A DNA stretch of 64,000 nt from an uncultured Clostridium sp. (GCA_900539375.1 UQBY01000011.1:1-64000); one strand, 5' to 3'. Counted from the first letter of the stretch, positions 16,255 through 23,387 are shown. Notes: a model not told the origin generated them from the sequence alone. Program-made: numbers and translations.

Positions 16255-16394
16255 GCTGTTTCCTCCTCTATATAAATATCTTCCCAGTATTTTTTAACTT
16301 CCTTACAAATACCTTCTGCTTCTTTATAAGTGCTACATTCTGCTAGCAATCCACTAGCGTTTACAGTCCTATCATAATAGACTACTCTATACAT
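16251..16394 (-). CDS. Small phage early protein, unknown function
   Basis: A 47-codon gene starts at ATG 16394 with AGGAG 7 nt upstream and ends in an ATGA overlap with the next start. The product begins MYRVVYYDRTVNA and ends acidic, resembling small ASCH- or single-domain phage proteins only in size. No family recognised. Confidence 0.6.
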   Translation of the reverse strand: MYRVVYYDRTVNASGLLAECSTYKEAEGICKEVKKYWEDIYIEEETA

Positions 16395-16441
16395 TTTTAA
16401 TCTCCTATGTTAAGATAATGTTGGTTTATTTTTTCAAAGAG

Positions 16442-16690
16442 TTAGTTATGCTTGCTAGCTACTAGCTCTTTTTTTATTGACTCTCTAACTGTATGTTCTG
16501 ACCTTCCAGTTGCAGTTGCTATCTCTCTATAAGATAATCCCTTTTTATAAAGCTCTAAGAATTTTCTTTTTTCTAATTTACTTAACTTTCTAAACCTTGG
16601 TGTTGGTGTAATTCCTAAAGCTCTCAATGACCTATCAATGCTTTTTTCTGCTACAATTGATACAAATAGTGCTAACCAATTTCCTCTCAT
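16442..16690 (-). CDS. Small phage HTH protein
   Basis: About 82 residues; the C-terminal half LYKKGLSYREIATATGRSEHTV is a resolvase- or sigma-type helix-turn-helix. The N-terminus is hydrophobic (NWLALFVSIVAEKS). ATG 16690 is taken because the in-frame GTG 16699 lies inside the purine-rich ribosome site. It may be a small transcription regulator of the early operon. Confidence 0.6.
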   Translation of the reverse strand: MRGNWLALFVSIVAEKSIDRSLRALGITPTPRFRKLSKLEKRKFLELYKKGLSYREIATATGRSEHTVRESIKKELVASKHN

Positions 16691-16796
16691 GCTCCTCACC
16701 CCCTTTCACAATCTCAAGGGCTTCATAAAAGCTATATCCCTTCCAATACAGTTCTAAAATCTTCTCTATATTGGCATTTATAACCCATATGTTCAT
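16635..16796 (-). CDS. Possible small phage protein overlapping the HTH gene
   Basis: A 53-codon frame from ATG 16796 with AGGAGC about 8 nt upstream. The product holds ILELYWKGYSFYEALEIV, an amphipathic helical pattern, and two cysteines at the end. It overlaps the HTH gene by 56 nt in another frame, which is large for this phage and lowers confidence. Without it, 16691-16807 would be an unexplained gap in a densely packed operon. Confidence 0.4.
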   Translation of the reverse strand: MNIWVINANIEKILELYWKGYSFYEALEIVKGGEEHERKLVSTICINCSRKKH

Positions 16797-16807
16797 AGCT
16801 CATGCTC

Positions 16808-17020
16808 CTAAATATTATCTTTTACTTCTCCAGTTTCAAAGAAGTGTTCCAACTGTAACAAGCTCTCAGCACCGCCCATGTTTACATCAATGCATACACA
16901 TATAGTCCCATGTAATTTGCAATCTCTTCCAAACCACCTTGCTTCCTCACAGAAAGGGCAACTGGTGCAGCTTGCTATATTCAACTCTTTTATTTTGTTT
17001 GCTAATTCCTTAACTTCCAC
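16808..17020 (-). CDS. Small cysteine-rich phage protein
   Basis: The 70-residue product starts at GTG 17020, 8 nt after AGGAGG. It has CTSCPFCEEARWFGRDCKLHG (cysteines near 18, 21, 24, 34) and two more cysteines near 41-43, spacing that suggests zinc binding. It is part of the early operon. No named family recognised. Confidence 0.65.
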   Translation of the reverse strand: MEVKELANKIKELNIASCTSCPFCEEARWFGRDCKLHGTICVCIDVNMGGAESLLQLEHFFETGEVKDNI

Positions 17021-17032
17021 CTTTTATACCTC

Positions 17033-17275
17033 CTAACAAAGTACTATTACTAAAGCTAATAAAATTAACATAAGCACTATTCTTATATTGTCTCTAAACT
17101 CCATCTGTTGGATATATTTCTTTAGCAAAAATTCCATAAATAAACTGTCTCCCTCATTAACTAATATGCTCTCATTCTCCTTAAAAGCTTCTTGCAATTC
17201 TGCTATCCTTTCAAGTGCTTGTTCATCTGAAAAATTCACTTCATCTTTTTTTAAAAATCTTTTCTTTAAATTCAT
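17033..17275 (-). CDS. Small phage protein with C-terminal membrane anchor
   Basis: An 80-residue protein with a charged cytoplasmic N-terminal part and one hydrophobic segment at residues 63-80 (NIRIVLMLILLALVIVLC) that would anchor it in the membrane, tail-anchored fashion. The start ATG 17275 overlaps the preceding stop (TAATG). A superinfection-exclusion or host-modifying role is possible but unproven. Confidence 0.6.
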   Translation of the reverse strand: MNLKKRFLKKDEVNFSDEQALERIAELQEAFKENESILVNEGDSLFMEFLLKKYIQQMEFRDNIRIVLMLILLALVIVLC

Positions 17276-17508
17276 TAGTCCTCTGTCATCCTTTCTATGT
17301 TGTATAGTGCTGAATTAAGTATTTCATCCATTCTATCTTTAATTTCTTCTACATTTTCTGTAACTTCAGAAGCATAATCATTAAAGTAGTCCCTAGCTTC
17401 ATATATTGAGTTTATTATTATGTCCTTTTCTTCTGGTGATGCATTTGAGATTAATACTTTTTCTCTAATTTCTTCTAGTAAATCTAACATATTTTGCTTA
17501 TATTTCAT
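17275..17508 (-). CDS. Small acidic helical phage protein
   Basis: A 77-residue, strongly acidic and helical protein (LLEEIREKVLISNASPEEKD at the N-terminus, EVTENVEEIKDRMDEIL near the end). ATG 17508 has GGAGG about 11 nt upstream, and the stop is coupled to the next start. No cysteines, no membrane segment, no recognised family. Confidence 0.6.
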   Translation of the reverse strand: MKYKQNMLDLLEEIREKVLISNASPEEKDIIINSIYEARDYFNDYASEVTENVEEIKDRMDEILNSALYNIERMTED

Positions 17509-17650
17509 TTTTACCCATCCTCCTTAAAATTTCTTCTTCTACTGCAAAGAATTTATCTAGTTTAACATCATTAAGCCCTTCACTAAAATGACAAGCTAAA
17601 TGAAAATAATTTTCTAATAATTCTTTATCTGTAAGCTCTTCTACCTTCAT
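17498..17650 (-). CDS. Small phage early protein, unknown function
   Basis: ATG 17650 is chosen because GGAGGAG precedes it by 6 nt; longer in-frame starts (to 17701) lack a site. The 50-residue product starts MKVEELTDKELLENYF and ends in a basic-acidic helix. It overlaps neighbours on both sides by 11 and 26 nt, consistent with a compact early operon. Function unknown. Confidence 0.55.
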   Translation of the reverse strand: MKVEELTDKELLENYFHLACHFSEGLNDVKLDKFFAVEEEILRRMGKNEI

Positions 17651-17870
17651 CTTCGTCTCCTCCACCAAATAATCCAATTTTATTACCCATTTGGATAACA
17701 CCGTAAAGAATATTGGCTAATTCGTTTCTTTTTATGTCAGCAAATTCAAATGTCATTTTTTCTTCATCTTGATTTTCATTTTTATTCAAGGTAATTATCA
17801 CCCCTTTACTTATCTCTTTTTCTGTTCCATCATCATACTTGACAATTATTTTTTCTATGTCTTTCTTCAT
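17625..17870 (-). CDS. Small phage early protein, unknown function
   Basis: The 81-residue product starts at ATG 17870 behind GGAG. Residues 8-45 look like two beta hairpins (IIVKYDDGTEKEIS, GVIITLNKN), followed by a helix and a Gly/Asp-rich tail (FGGGDEDEGRR). Pattern and size fit small phage accessory proteins; no family recognised. Confidence 0.6.
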   Translation of the reverse strand: MKKDIEKIIVKYDDGTEKEISKGVIITLNKNENQDEEKMTFEFADIKRNELANILYGVIQMGNKIGLFGGGDEDEGRRAYR

Positions 17871-17966
17871 TTCTATATTCTCCTAATTATCAATTCTCGC
17901 AACAATACTCCCTCTTAGACTCCAGTGGGTTATGTTTTTCCTGGAGCTTGACCAATAATTACAAAG

Positions 17967-18215
17967 CTAAATTTGTCTATGTTCTAAAGTGACCATTTCA
18001 AGCCATTTATCAAGCATATGTCTATTAACTAGAAATTTGCTGTTATTTTTGAAGTATGGGAAATCTGTATTTTCTTTATTGATAAGCTCTGTTACTTTTC
18101 CTATTGCTACTCCCATATATTCAGCACATTCTTCTCTTGTTAATGTAACTTTTTCTTTTACCTTACTTTCCTTTTTTAACTCTGCTAAAATTTCTTTTAA
18201 TAGTTCCTCTTGCAT
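17967..18215 (-). CDS. Excisionase-like HTH protein
   Basis: About 82 residues from ATG 18215, 8 nt after GGAGG; the in-frame codon at 18230 overlaps that site. The middle reads TREECAEYMGVAIGKVTELI, followed by FPYFKNNSKFLVNRHMLDKWL, the MerR/excisionase pattern of a winged helix that reads DNA and ends with a recognition wing. It could be the excisionase (xis) or an early regulator. The integrase is on the other strand about 2.3 kb away. Confidence 0.6.
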   Translation of the reverse strand: MQEELLKEILAELKKESKVKEKVTLTREECAEYMGVAIGKVTELINKENTDFPYFKNNSKFLVNRHMLDKWLEMVTLEHRQI

Positions 18216-18234
18216 TGGATACACCTCCAAATCT

Positions 18235-18918
18235 TTAATAAAAGCTCATTTGTTCATAAGGTCTTTCAGCTTTTATAACTCTTATACTTTCATCAATTAC
18301 TGGAAGTATTTTATTGTAGCTTTCAAGGTCTAAATCTTCCCATTTAGTTATCCCTAATAGAAGGAATATTCTTGCTTTAACTTGTTCATATTCATCATCA
18401 GCTCTTAAAATCCCTAATCTTTTCTTGATATAAGTTGATATATCCACTTTTGACTTACTGTTAATTTTGTAATACTCTCTAGCCTCTGATAACTTTTCAT
18501 CAAGTAAATCATTAATTATTGTTATTAATTGCCCTTTAATTTCACTTATTACTTTTCTTGAATTATCAATTCTGAAATATCTGTTGACTAATTCCCTTTG
18601 TACTTCCCAAGCTAAATCATCTTGAAGTGACTTTACTAACATTAAGTAACCTGTTTCTGTTAAAAAAATTAATTTATTTACATTTTCACAAATTCCGAAA
18701 TTCGGAAGTTGCTTAATCTGCTTTAATTCTTCACCTGTAATGCTGAAATAATCTACACTTTCAATAAAATGCTTTTTATTGTCTAAAAATCTCTTATTTG
18801 CAGTTCCCTCTGCTCTTTCATGTACCATATCAACATCTTTAAAAGTAACTACCCTTTGTCCTTTATACTGTTTTACCTGTAAATCTTTACTACCAATTTT
18901 TATAATATCCTTGTCCAT
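18235..18918 (-). CDS. Phage antirepressor (ORF6N domain)
   Basis: The 227-residue protein has an N-terminal ORF6N-type domain (residues 10-115), including TFKDVDMVHERAEGTANKRF, FIESVDYFSI and FLTETGYLMLVKSL. The C-terminal half is a helical domain. Such proteins bind DNA and are thought to counter phage repressors. It is the second gene of the leftward early transcript, just after the Cro-like gene. The start ATG 18918 follows AAAAGGAGG. Confidence 0.8.
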   Translation of the reverse strand: MDKDIIKIGSKDLQVKQYKGQRVVTFKDVDMVHERAEGTANKRFLDNKKHFIESVDYFSITGEELKQIKQLPNFGICENVNKLIFLTETGYLMLVKSLQDDLAWEVQRELVNRYFRIDNSRKVISEIKGQLITIINDLLDEKLSEAREYYKINSKSKVDISTYIKKRLGILRADDEYEQVKARIFLLLGITKWEDLDLESYNKILPVIDESIRVIKAERPYEQMSFY

Positions 18919-18931
18919 CTTTTTCCTCCTT

Positions 18932-19114
18932 TTAAAAAATATCTCCTATCTTGCATTTAAGAGCTTTTGCTATTTTCTCCATTACTGATAATGAAGGATT
19001 ATTTCTTCTTCCTGTTTCTAAGTCTGAGATATAACCTTTAGCTAAACCTGTCTTTAATGCAAGTTGTCCTTGTGTCATACCAAGTTCTTTTCTTCTTTCC
19101 TTTAGCTTTAACAT
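18932..19114 (-). CDS. Cro-like XRE repressor
   Basis: A 60-residue minimal helix-turn-helix protein: MTQGQLALKTGLAKGYISDLE is the recognition region and the length leaves room for nothing else. ATG 19114 has AAGGAGGTG upstream. It is the first leftward gene, divergent from the CI-like repressor, so a Cro role in the lytic choice is likely. Its promoter and operator are at 19140-19168. Confidence 0.8.
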   Translation of the reverse strand: MLKLKERRKELGMTQGQLALKTGLAKGYISDLETGRRNNPSLSVMEKIAKALKCKIGDIF

Positions 19115-19139
19115 TTCCTCACCTCCTTGGTATGGTTTT

Positions 19140-19168
19140 ATTATAATTCGTACTGTCAGAACGAGCAA
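19140..19168 (-). promoter_or_regulatory. Early leftward promoter with operator O1 in its spacer
   Basis: On the - strand TTGCTC (19168-19163) and TATAAT (19145-19140) are separated by exactly 17 nt. The spacer contains O1, a 15-bp near-palindrome read on + as CGTACTGTCAGAACG (19149-19163). A repressor bound there would block RNA polymerase. It drives the Cro-like gene and the early operon. Confidence 0.75.
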
Positions 19169-19178
19169 AGTCTGTTTT

Positions 19179-19220
19179 AGTTCTAATAGAACGATTTAGT
19201 TAATAAAAGTACGCTATCAG
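19179..19220. promoter_or_regulatory. Additional operators O2 and half-site O3
   Basis: O2 (19179-19193, AGTTCTAATAGAACG) shares 11 of 15 positions with O4 and 12 with its own inverse. O3 (19209-19220, GTACGCTATCAG) matches only one half-site. They lie between the two promoters, allowing cooperative binding or looping. Confidence 0.55.
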
Positions 19221-19252
19221 TTTGTTTTTCTCTTTATTTCTTCTCTTTTCTA

Positions 19253-19281
19253 TTGATTTCAGTTCTGTCAGAGCGTATAAT
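19253..19281 (+). promoter_or_regulatory. Repressor promoter with operator O4 in its spacer
   Basis: TTGATT (19253-19258), 17 nt, TATAAT (19276-19281). The spacer is filled by O4, AGTTCTGTCAGAGCG (19261-19275), a relative of O1. The transcript would start near 19288 and lead to the repressor gene, so the repressor can control itself. Confidence 0.75.
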
Positions 19282-19341
19282 TTTCTTAACAAATAGTTAT
19301 GAACATTTATAAATACTTATGAATAGTTAGGAAGTGATATT

Positions 19342-19746
19342 GTGGTTGGAGAAAATTTAAAAAGAATTAGAAAAACTAAAAAAATGACATTGAAACAACT
19401 TGAAGAAATTACTGGAATAACAAATAGCTATATATCAGCTATAGAAAACGGAAGAAAGAAAAATCCCTCAACAGAAATACTCGAAAAACTAGCAAAAGCT
19501 TTAAATGTAAATGTAGTTGATTTTTATGATAAACCAGTTTTAACAGATAGGGATAAAAAAGACATAAATAAAGATTTAAATGAAGTAATGCAAGAGTTTA
19601 GAGACGGAACTGATGGAACTGCATATTACAATGGAATACCTTTGGAAGAAAGTGACTTAGATTTAATAGAAAGTGCCATGAAAATAGCTTTGGAACAAAT
19701 AAAGATTAAAAATAAAGAAAAGTATAATCCTGATAAAAATAAATAA
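19342..19746 (+). CDS. CI-like phage repressor (XRE, ImmR-type)
   Basis: The 134-residue protein starts at GTG 19342 after AGGAAG. Residues 3-58 form an XRE helix-turn-helix (MTLKQLEEITGITNSYISAIE). The remaining part is helical and ends in a Lys/Glu tail. It lacks the self-cleaving LexA-like domain of lambda CI; instead the next gene encodes an ImmA-type peptidase, the arrangement of ImmR/ImmA in ICEBs1 and phi105-like phages. Targets are the operators at 19149-19275. Confidence 0.82.
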   Translation: MVGENLKRIRKTKKMTLKQLEEITGITNSYISAIENGRKKNPSTEILEKLAKALNVNVVDFYDKPVLTDRDKKDINKDLNEVMQEFRDGTDGTAYYNGIPLEESDLDLIESAMKIALEQIKIKNKEKYNPDKNK

Positions 19747-19758
19747 GAGGTGGTTCTT

Positions 19759-20190
19759 TTGAATGAATACATAAGAAACATTGTAAAAAAACTTATTGCA
19801 AAATATAAAACCACCTCTCCAGTAGAGTTGGCTGAATGCTTAGGTATAACTGTTTTGTATAATTCCTTAGGTTCTGTATGGGGAATGTATAAGTATATAA
19901 AGAAAAATAAGCTTATACTTATTAATTCCTCTCTTTCAGAACAAGAGCAAAAGTATGTACTAGCACATGAATTAGGACATGCAGTACTGCATACTAAATC
20001 TTCATGCTTTTGCTATGGTCTTAATGTAAATACTTACAAAAAAGAATATGAAGCTAATATTTTTTCAGCAGAGTTACTTATAAATTGTGATGAAAAAGAT
20101 AACACTATAAATGGTTTTTCAATAGACCAATTGGCAAGGTATTACAATGTACCTGTAGGACTAATTAATTTAAAATTCAATATTAATTAG
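19759..20190 (+). CDS. ImmA/IrrE-family metallopeptidase
   Basis: About 143 residues. The zinc motif HELGH lies in YVLAHELGHAVLHTK (near residues 67-80), with EYEANIFSAELL supplying the third ligand. In ICEBs1 the homologue ImmA cleaves the ImmR repressor to induce the element; the same partnership is likely here, with the repressor gene directly upstream. TTG 19759 is preferred: GTG 19750 lies within the GAGGTGG ribosome site. C. perfringens phages with this pair would be inducible without LexA-type autocleavage. Confidence 0.82.
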   Translation: MNEYIRNIVKKLIAKYKTTSPVELAECLGITVLYNSLGSVWGMYKYIKKNKLILINSSLSEQEQKYVLAHELGHAVLHTKSSCFCYGLNVNTYKKEYEANIFSAELLINCDEKDNTINGFSIDQLARYYNVPVGLINLKFNIN

Positions 20191-20362
20191 TTATTTATTT
20201 TTTACTTTTGTTACAGAACGTTTGTTTGTCGTCATTGAATAAGGAGATGTTATATGCAAATAAAATAATTGTTAATCAAGAAAATAAAATAATAATTTCA
20301 AAAGAAGGTAATGCTCTATGTGATATTTAAATTAAATTTAAAAAAAATAAGGAGGAGATTTT

Positions 20363-21544
20363 ATGGCAACTAAAACTAATATGGAAGTAAAGGGGAATAA
20401 ATACTTTAGGATAACTACAGACATTGGAATAGATGCAAATGGCAAAAGAATACGTAAGCAATTTACAGGAAAAACTAAAAAAGAAGCTGAAGCCAAAAGA
20501 GATGCCTATCTCGAAAAAGCTAAAGCAGGACTCATTGACAATAAAAAAATATATCTAGGCAAAACTATGAAAACATGGCTTTATGAAGTCGTGAAGGTAG
20601 GACAAATTAAACCCTCTTCTTTTTCAAGATATGCAGGTATATACTCTAAATACTTTGAAAAATCTCCTCTAGCAAATATGAGCTTAGATAAAATTAAGCC
20701 TTTAGATATACAAAGATATTATAATTCTCTAAAGGAAAATGGTAAAAGTAGCAATGTAATATTAAATGCAAATAAATTGTTAAAGCAATTTTTTAATTAT
20801 TGTATAGATAATGGATATATGCTTGTAAATCCTTGTATGGGCAAAAAAATAATAATACCTAAGGATATAGAAAATAAAAAAAGAATTGAAGATAAAGAGC
20901 TTCCAGTATTCTCTACTGATGAAATGAAAAAAATATTAAATCAAAAGGAAGATACTAAAATAAGATATTTAGCACTATTTTCTTATGCAACTGGAATGAG
21001 AAGAGGAGAGATACTTGCACTTAAGGAAGATGATATAGATTATAAAAATAAAGAAATTCATATAAGAAGAACATTAGTAACAACTTACATTTATGATAAT
21101 GAAGGCAATAAGCATAAAGAAACTTTTATTGATGATACAAAAACTTATTCTTCAATAAGAGATATTCCTCTTCCAGATGATTTAATTCCAATAATAAAGA
21201 AAATTATTTCTTTAAAAAAGAAAGATATGTTAAAAACTGGGGAATGCTTTAATAAAGAAAATCAAGACTTTCTATTCTTGACAGATACAGGAGAATATAT
21301 AGAAGCTAGTAATATAGATAAGAGCTGGATTTACTTTTTAAAAAGATGTGGCATTGAACATAAGAAATTTCATGCACTTAGGCACACATATGCTACATTG
21401 CAATTTGAAGCAGGGAAACCCTTAATTACTATTTCAAAACTTTTAGGTCATGCAAGTATAGATGTAACATCTAGCACTTATACTCACGTTTTGAAGAAAG
21501 AAAAGCAAAAAGCAATTAGCACCTTATCTCTCTTAAATAGCTAA
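20363..21544 (+). CDS. int: Tyrosine integrase
   Basis: The 393-residue recombinase has an N-terminal arm-binding domain (1-60), a SAM-like core-binding domain (65-165) and the catalytic domain. Expected catalytic residues are present: R213 in TGMRRGE, H337 and R340 in HALRHT, H363 in LLGH and Tyr373 in STYTHV. The gene starts at ATG 20363 behind AAGGAGG and ends 150 nt before the tRNA fragment that marks the attachment site. Two 23-bp repeats lie between it and the att core and probably bind its arm domain. Confidence 0.95.
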   Translation: MATKTNMEVKGNKYFRITTDIGIDANGKRIRKQFTGKTKKEAEAKRDAYLEKAKAGLIDNKKIYLGKTMKTWLYEVVKVGQIKPSSFSRYAGIYSKYFEKSPLANMSLDKIKPLDIQRYYNSLKENGKSSNVILNANKLLKQFFNYCIDNGYMLVNPCMGKKIIIPKDIENKKRIEDKELPVFSTDEMKKILNQKEDTKIRYLALFSYATGMRRGEILALKEDDIDYKNKEIHIRRTLVTTYIYDNEGNKHKETFIDDTKTYSSIRDIPLPDDLIPIIKKIISLKKKDMLKTGECFNKENQDFLFLTDTGEYIEASNIDKSWIYFLKRCGIEHKKFHALRHTYATLQFEAGKPLITISKLLGHASIDVTSSTYTHVLKKEKQKAISTLSLLNS

Positions 21545-21549
21545 AATTT

Positions 21550-21581
21550 TTACACCATAGTTTACACCATTTTTACACCAT
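21550..21581 (+). repeat. Three direct copies of TTACACCAT
   Basis: Copies at 21550-21558, 21562-21570 and 21573-21581 are spaced 12 and 11 bp, about one helical turn, so a protein could bind them on one face. Position between int and attR suggests excisionase or arm-type integrase sites. Confidence 0.6.
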
Positions 21582-21594
21582 AGTTTTAGATAAC

Positions 21595-21678
21595 TATAAA
21601 TACTTGAAAATACTTATACGCTAAAAGTGGCATAAACACTAGTTTCTTAAAGAGTTATAAAGACTTGCAAATAGTTAT
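21595..21678 (+). repeat. Two 23-bp direct repeats, probable integrase arm sites
   Basis: 21595-21617 and 21656-21678 agree at 20 of 23 positions (pattern TATAAA.ACTTG.AAATA.TTAT). A related sequence, TATAAATACTTATGAATAGTTA, occurs near 19309-19331 upstream of the repressor. They lie between int and the attachment core, as arm-type sites do. Confidence 0.6.
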
Positions 21679-21696
21679 ATCTTATTTTAAATGAAA

Positions 21697-21726
21697 TCAG
21701 GGGTTCGATTCCCCTATGGACTACCA
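21697..21726 (+). other. attR: 3' end of a tRNA gene
   Basis: The bases form a full T arm (stem AGGGG/CCCCT, loop TTCGATT, 21699-21715), the 3' acceptor strand ATGGACT, discriminator A and CCA (21724-21726). No 5' half is present upstream: the expected AGTCCAT acceptor strand is missing. This is the tRNA 3' remnant left when a phage integrates, so the intact tRNA should stand at the other end of the prophage, left of the window. The tRNA identity cannot be read from this half. Confidence 0.85.
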
Positions 21727-21728
21727 TT

Positions 21729-21777
21729 AAGTCCTTCAAGTAAGCTATAATGCGAGTTTGAAGGACTTTTCTTTTTG
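21729..21777 (+). terminator. Terminator downstream of the tRNA fragment
   Basis: AAGTCCTTCAA pairs perfectly over 11 bp with TTGAAGGACTT, followed by TTCTTTTT. It was probably the terminator of the host tRNA gene before integration. Confidence 0.85.
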
Positions 21778-21995
21778 TAAAAATGTTAGCATTTTAATAA
21801 ATTTATCAACATTTTAACTCCAAAGTTTTAAATAGATATTTATTTTTTCTTTTTTAATGAATTTGTCTTCTTTATACCTATCTTATTTAAACAATGTTAT
21901 CTTTTTAGGAATTTTATGAACATTTTATCAACAAAATTTTATAGTAAGATATATTTTTTAATTAAACTTTGTATTCCTTTAATACTTACTTTAGT
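21778..21995. other. Intergenic region with no gene seen
   Basis: Very AT-rich sequence between the tRNA terminator and the end of the next gene. I see no open frame with a ribosome site, no RNA fold and no repeats worth naming. Confidence 0.6.
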
Positions 21996-22280
21996 TTATA
22001 AATAAATATAATATATATGTAAAACTGTCACTAATACATATGCAAGCAATGCTACATTAGTTGCTACTTTAGCTAATTTATAATCTTTTTTAATAAACTT
22101 ACTTATAAATATTAAAATCATTCCTATTATAAACACCTTAATTATAATTATTACTTTTTCATTGCTAACTATATTTTTCATTAATGGATTAGCTTCTTCA
22201 AATCCCATACTAAGTAAAAATAGTGTACATACTAAATCATTTATATTGAAAATGTATATTAATAATAACCTTAAATTCAT
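21996..22280 (-). CDS. Small membrane protein, DUF5658-like
   Basis: The 94-residue protein has three predicted membrane segments (near 1-25, 42-60 and 70-92). The first loop reads NDLVCTLFLLSMGFEEANPLMK, the Asp-x-x-x-Thr and Glu-x-Asn-Pro pattern typical of DUF5658 proteins. Start ATG 22280 with GAGGTGAT upstream. Function unknown; monocistronic by appearance. Confidence 0.65.
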   Translation of the reverse strand: MNLRLLLIYIFNINDLVCTLFLLSMGFEEANPLMKNIVSNEKVIIIIKVFIIGMILIFISKFIKKDYKLAKVATNVALLAYVLVTVLHIYYIYL

Positions 22281-22363
22281 ATAATATCACCTCTAATATA
22301 TTTATATTTTATATACATTAAAGGATATGAATTAAATTTAATTTCCTCTCTTGGTCTTACTAA

Positions 22364-22480
22364 TTAATAACACCTTTTACAAGGTTCTAATCCAATGCTT
22401 TGTGCTTCTTCTTTAGTTATTTAAGTTGCATTATTAGGATTATTATTTCCACAATGATTAGTTCTGTAACATCTAAAATT
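22364..22480 (-). pseudogene. Remnant of a Cys-rich C-terminal domain (nuclease/Ada-like tail)
   Basis: The - strand frame here reads FRCYRTNHCGNN, then an in-frame stop, then ITKEEAQSIGLEPCKRCY and a stop. The second part matches the common ending iT.eEA...G..PC..C that closes thermonuclease-like and comEA-linked proteins. There is no start, and the upstream part is gone, so this is a decayed gene end. The assignment rests on one motif. Confidence 0.5.
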
Positions 22481-22496
22481 TTATTGTCATTGAATA

Positions 22497-22536
22497 TAAA
22501 AAAACACTTGCATTTTTTTTTACAAGTGCTTTTTTA
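22497..22536. terminator. Bidirectional terminator
   Basis: CACTTG pairs with CAAGTG around a T-rich loop, with A-tract and T-tract on either side. It ends transcription of the membrane protein gene at 22545 on the - strand. Confidence 0.75.
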
Positions 22537-22544
22537 TATTTTGA

Positions 22545-22976
22545 TTACCACCATTTAACATTTCTAAGCTCTTTATTTTTAATCTTTAATAAAAGCTTAT
22601 TTAAAAGGACTAATATAGCTAATCCCATTAAGCTATATACTAATCCTATAGCCATTATTCCTATTAATATAGAACTAAAATCTATAATATTTTTTATTAT
22701 AAAACATATTATAATACCAATAAAACAAATTATAGATAATGCAGTAAGTAGATTAAAGCCTATTGTATATACTCTTTCTAATATTGATTTTTCCTTATTT
22801 CTCATTTTTTTCCACTTTAATATGCTATATATTACTGCTATTATAATTAAAATACTTATCATAGGTAAAAGTATTTTAGCAACTTCTAATATTCCTATAA
22901 ATAATATTGCTAAAACTCCTATTATAAACAAAGAAAAGTATATTCCTAATCCTATAATAAAAGCAATTATCCCCAT
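22545..22976 (-). CDS. Membrane protein, unknown function
   Basis: The 143-residue protein is almost entirely hydrophobic with about four membrane segments (5-25, 33-50, 73-95, 102-128) and short basic loops (KWKKMRNKEKS). ATG 22976 has GAGGGG upstream. It is 26 nt downstream of the zinc-ribbon protein gene and is probably cotranscribed with it. No family recognised. Confidence 0.65.
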   Translation of the reverse strand: MGIIAFIIGLGIYFSLFIIGVLAILFIGILEVAKILLPMISILIIIAVIYSILKWKKMRNKEKSILERVYTIGFNLLTALSIICFIGIIICFIIKNIIDFSSILIGIMAIGLVYSLMGLAILVLLNKLLLKIKNKELRNVKWW

Positions 22977-23002
22977 TTAAAATTCCCCTCTTTATTATAA
23001 TA

Positions 23003-23365
23003 TTATTTAATGTTTTTTCCACAATAAGGACATGGTATTTTACTTTCTTTTTCTAATGTAGAGCTTTCTATATATACTGGTTTTCCACAATTTTTACAAG
23101 AGATTTCTTTATAATCATCTTCCATTTCTTCTAATTCTTCAATAGAAACTTCTTCAAATAGTTCATCTTGAAGGTCTACTATATCATCATCAATACAATT
23201 TAACTTATCAGCAAGAACTGCTTGATTTGTCATAAGTTCTTCAACCTTTTTACTTAATGATGATAGTATATTTTCTATATTTTCAAAAAGGTCTTTATAC
23301 TCTTTATCCTCTATTTTCGATATGCTGTTTTGTAAATTTTTAATATTTTCTTTTATTTCTTTCAC
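23003..23365 (-). CDS. Coiled-coil protein with C-terminal zinc ribbon (CD1247-like)
   Basis: About 120 residues. The N-terminal 75 are coiled-coil (ENIKNLQNSISKIEDKEYKD region), the middle is acidic and the end has CKNC and CPYC, a classic zinc ribbon. This layout beside efp is widespread in clostridia and resembles CD1247-type proteins. The start is unsure: GTG 23365 gives MKEIKEN; ATG 23377 almost touches the AAAGG ribosome site. Function unknown. Confidence 0.7.
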   Translation of the reverse strand: MKEIKENIKNLQNSISKIEDKEYKDLFENIENILSSLSKKVEELMTNQAVLADKLNCIDDDIVDLQDELFEEVSIEELEEMEDDYKEISCKNCGKPVYIESSTLEKESKIPCPYCGKNIK

Positions 23366-23387
23366 TATATAACACATCCTTTATAGA

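Noticed and set aside
17920..17946. Hairpin CTCCAG/CTGGAG in the gap before the small early genes
   Set aside because: A 6-bp stem with a 15-nt loop and no U-tract is too weak to call a terminator.
17870..17966. 22-codon TTG frame in the gap between two early genes
   Set aside because: There is no ribosome site, an in-frame stop lies just upstream, and the predicted peptide is too short to support.
20247..20330. 27-codon open frame between the ImmA-like and integrase genes
   Set aside because: The ATG is only 0-2 nt from AAGGAG, the peptide has no recognised motif, and the region is more likely the integrase leader.
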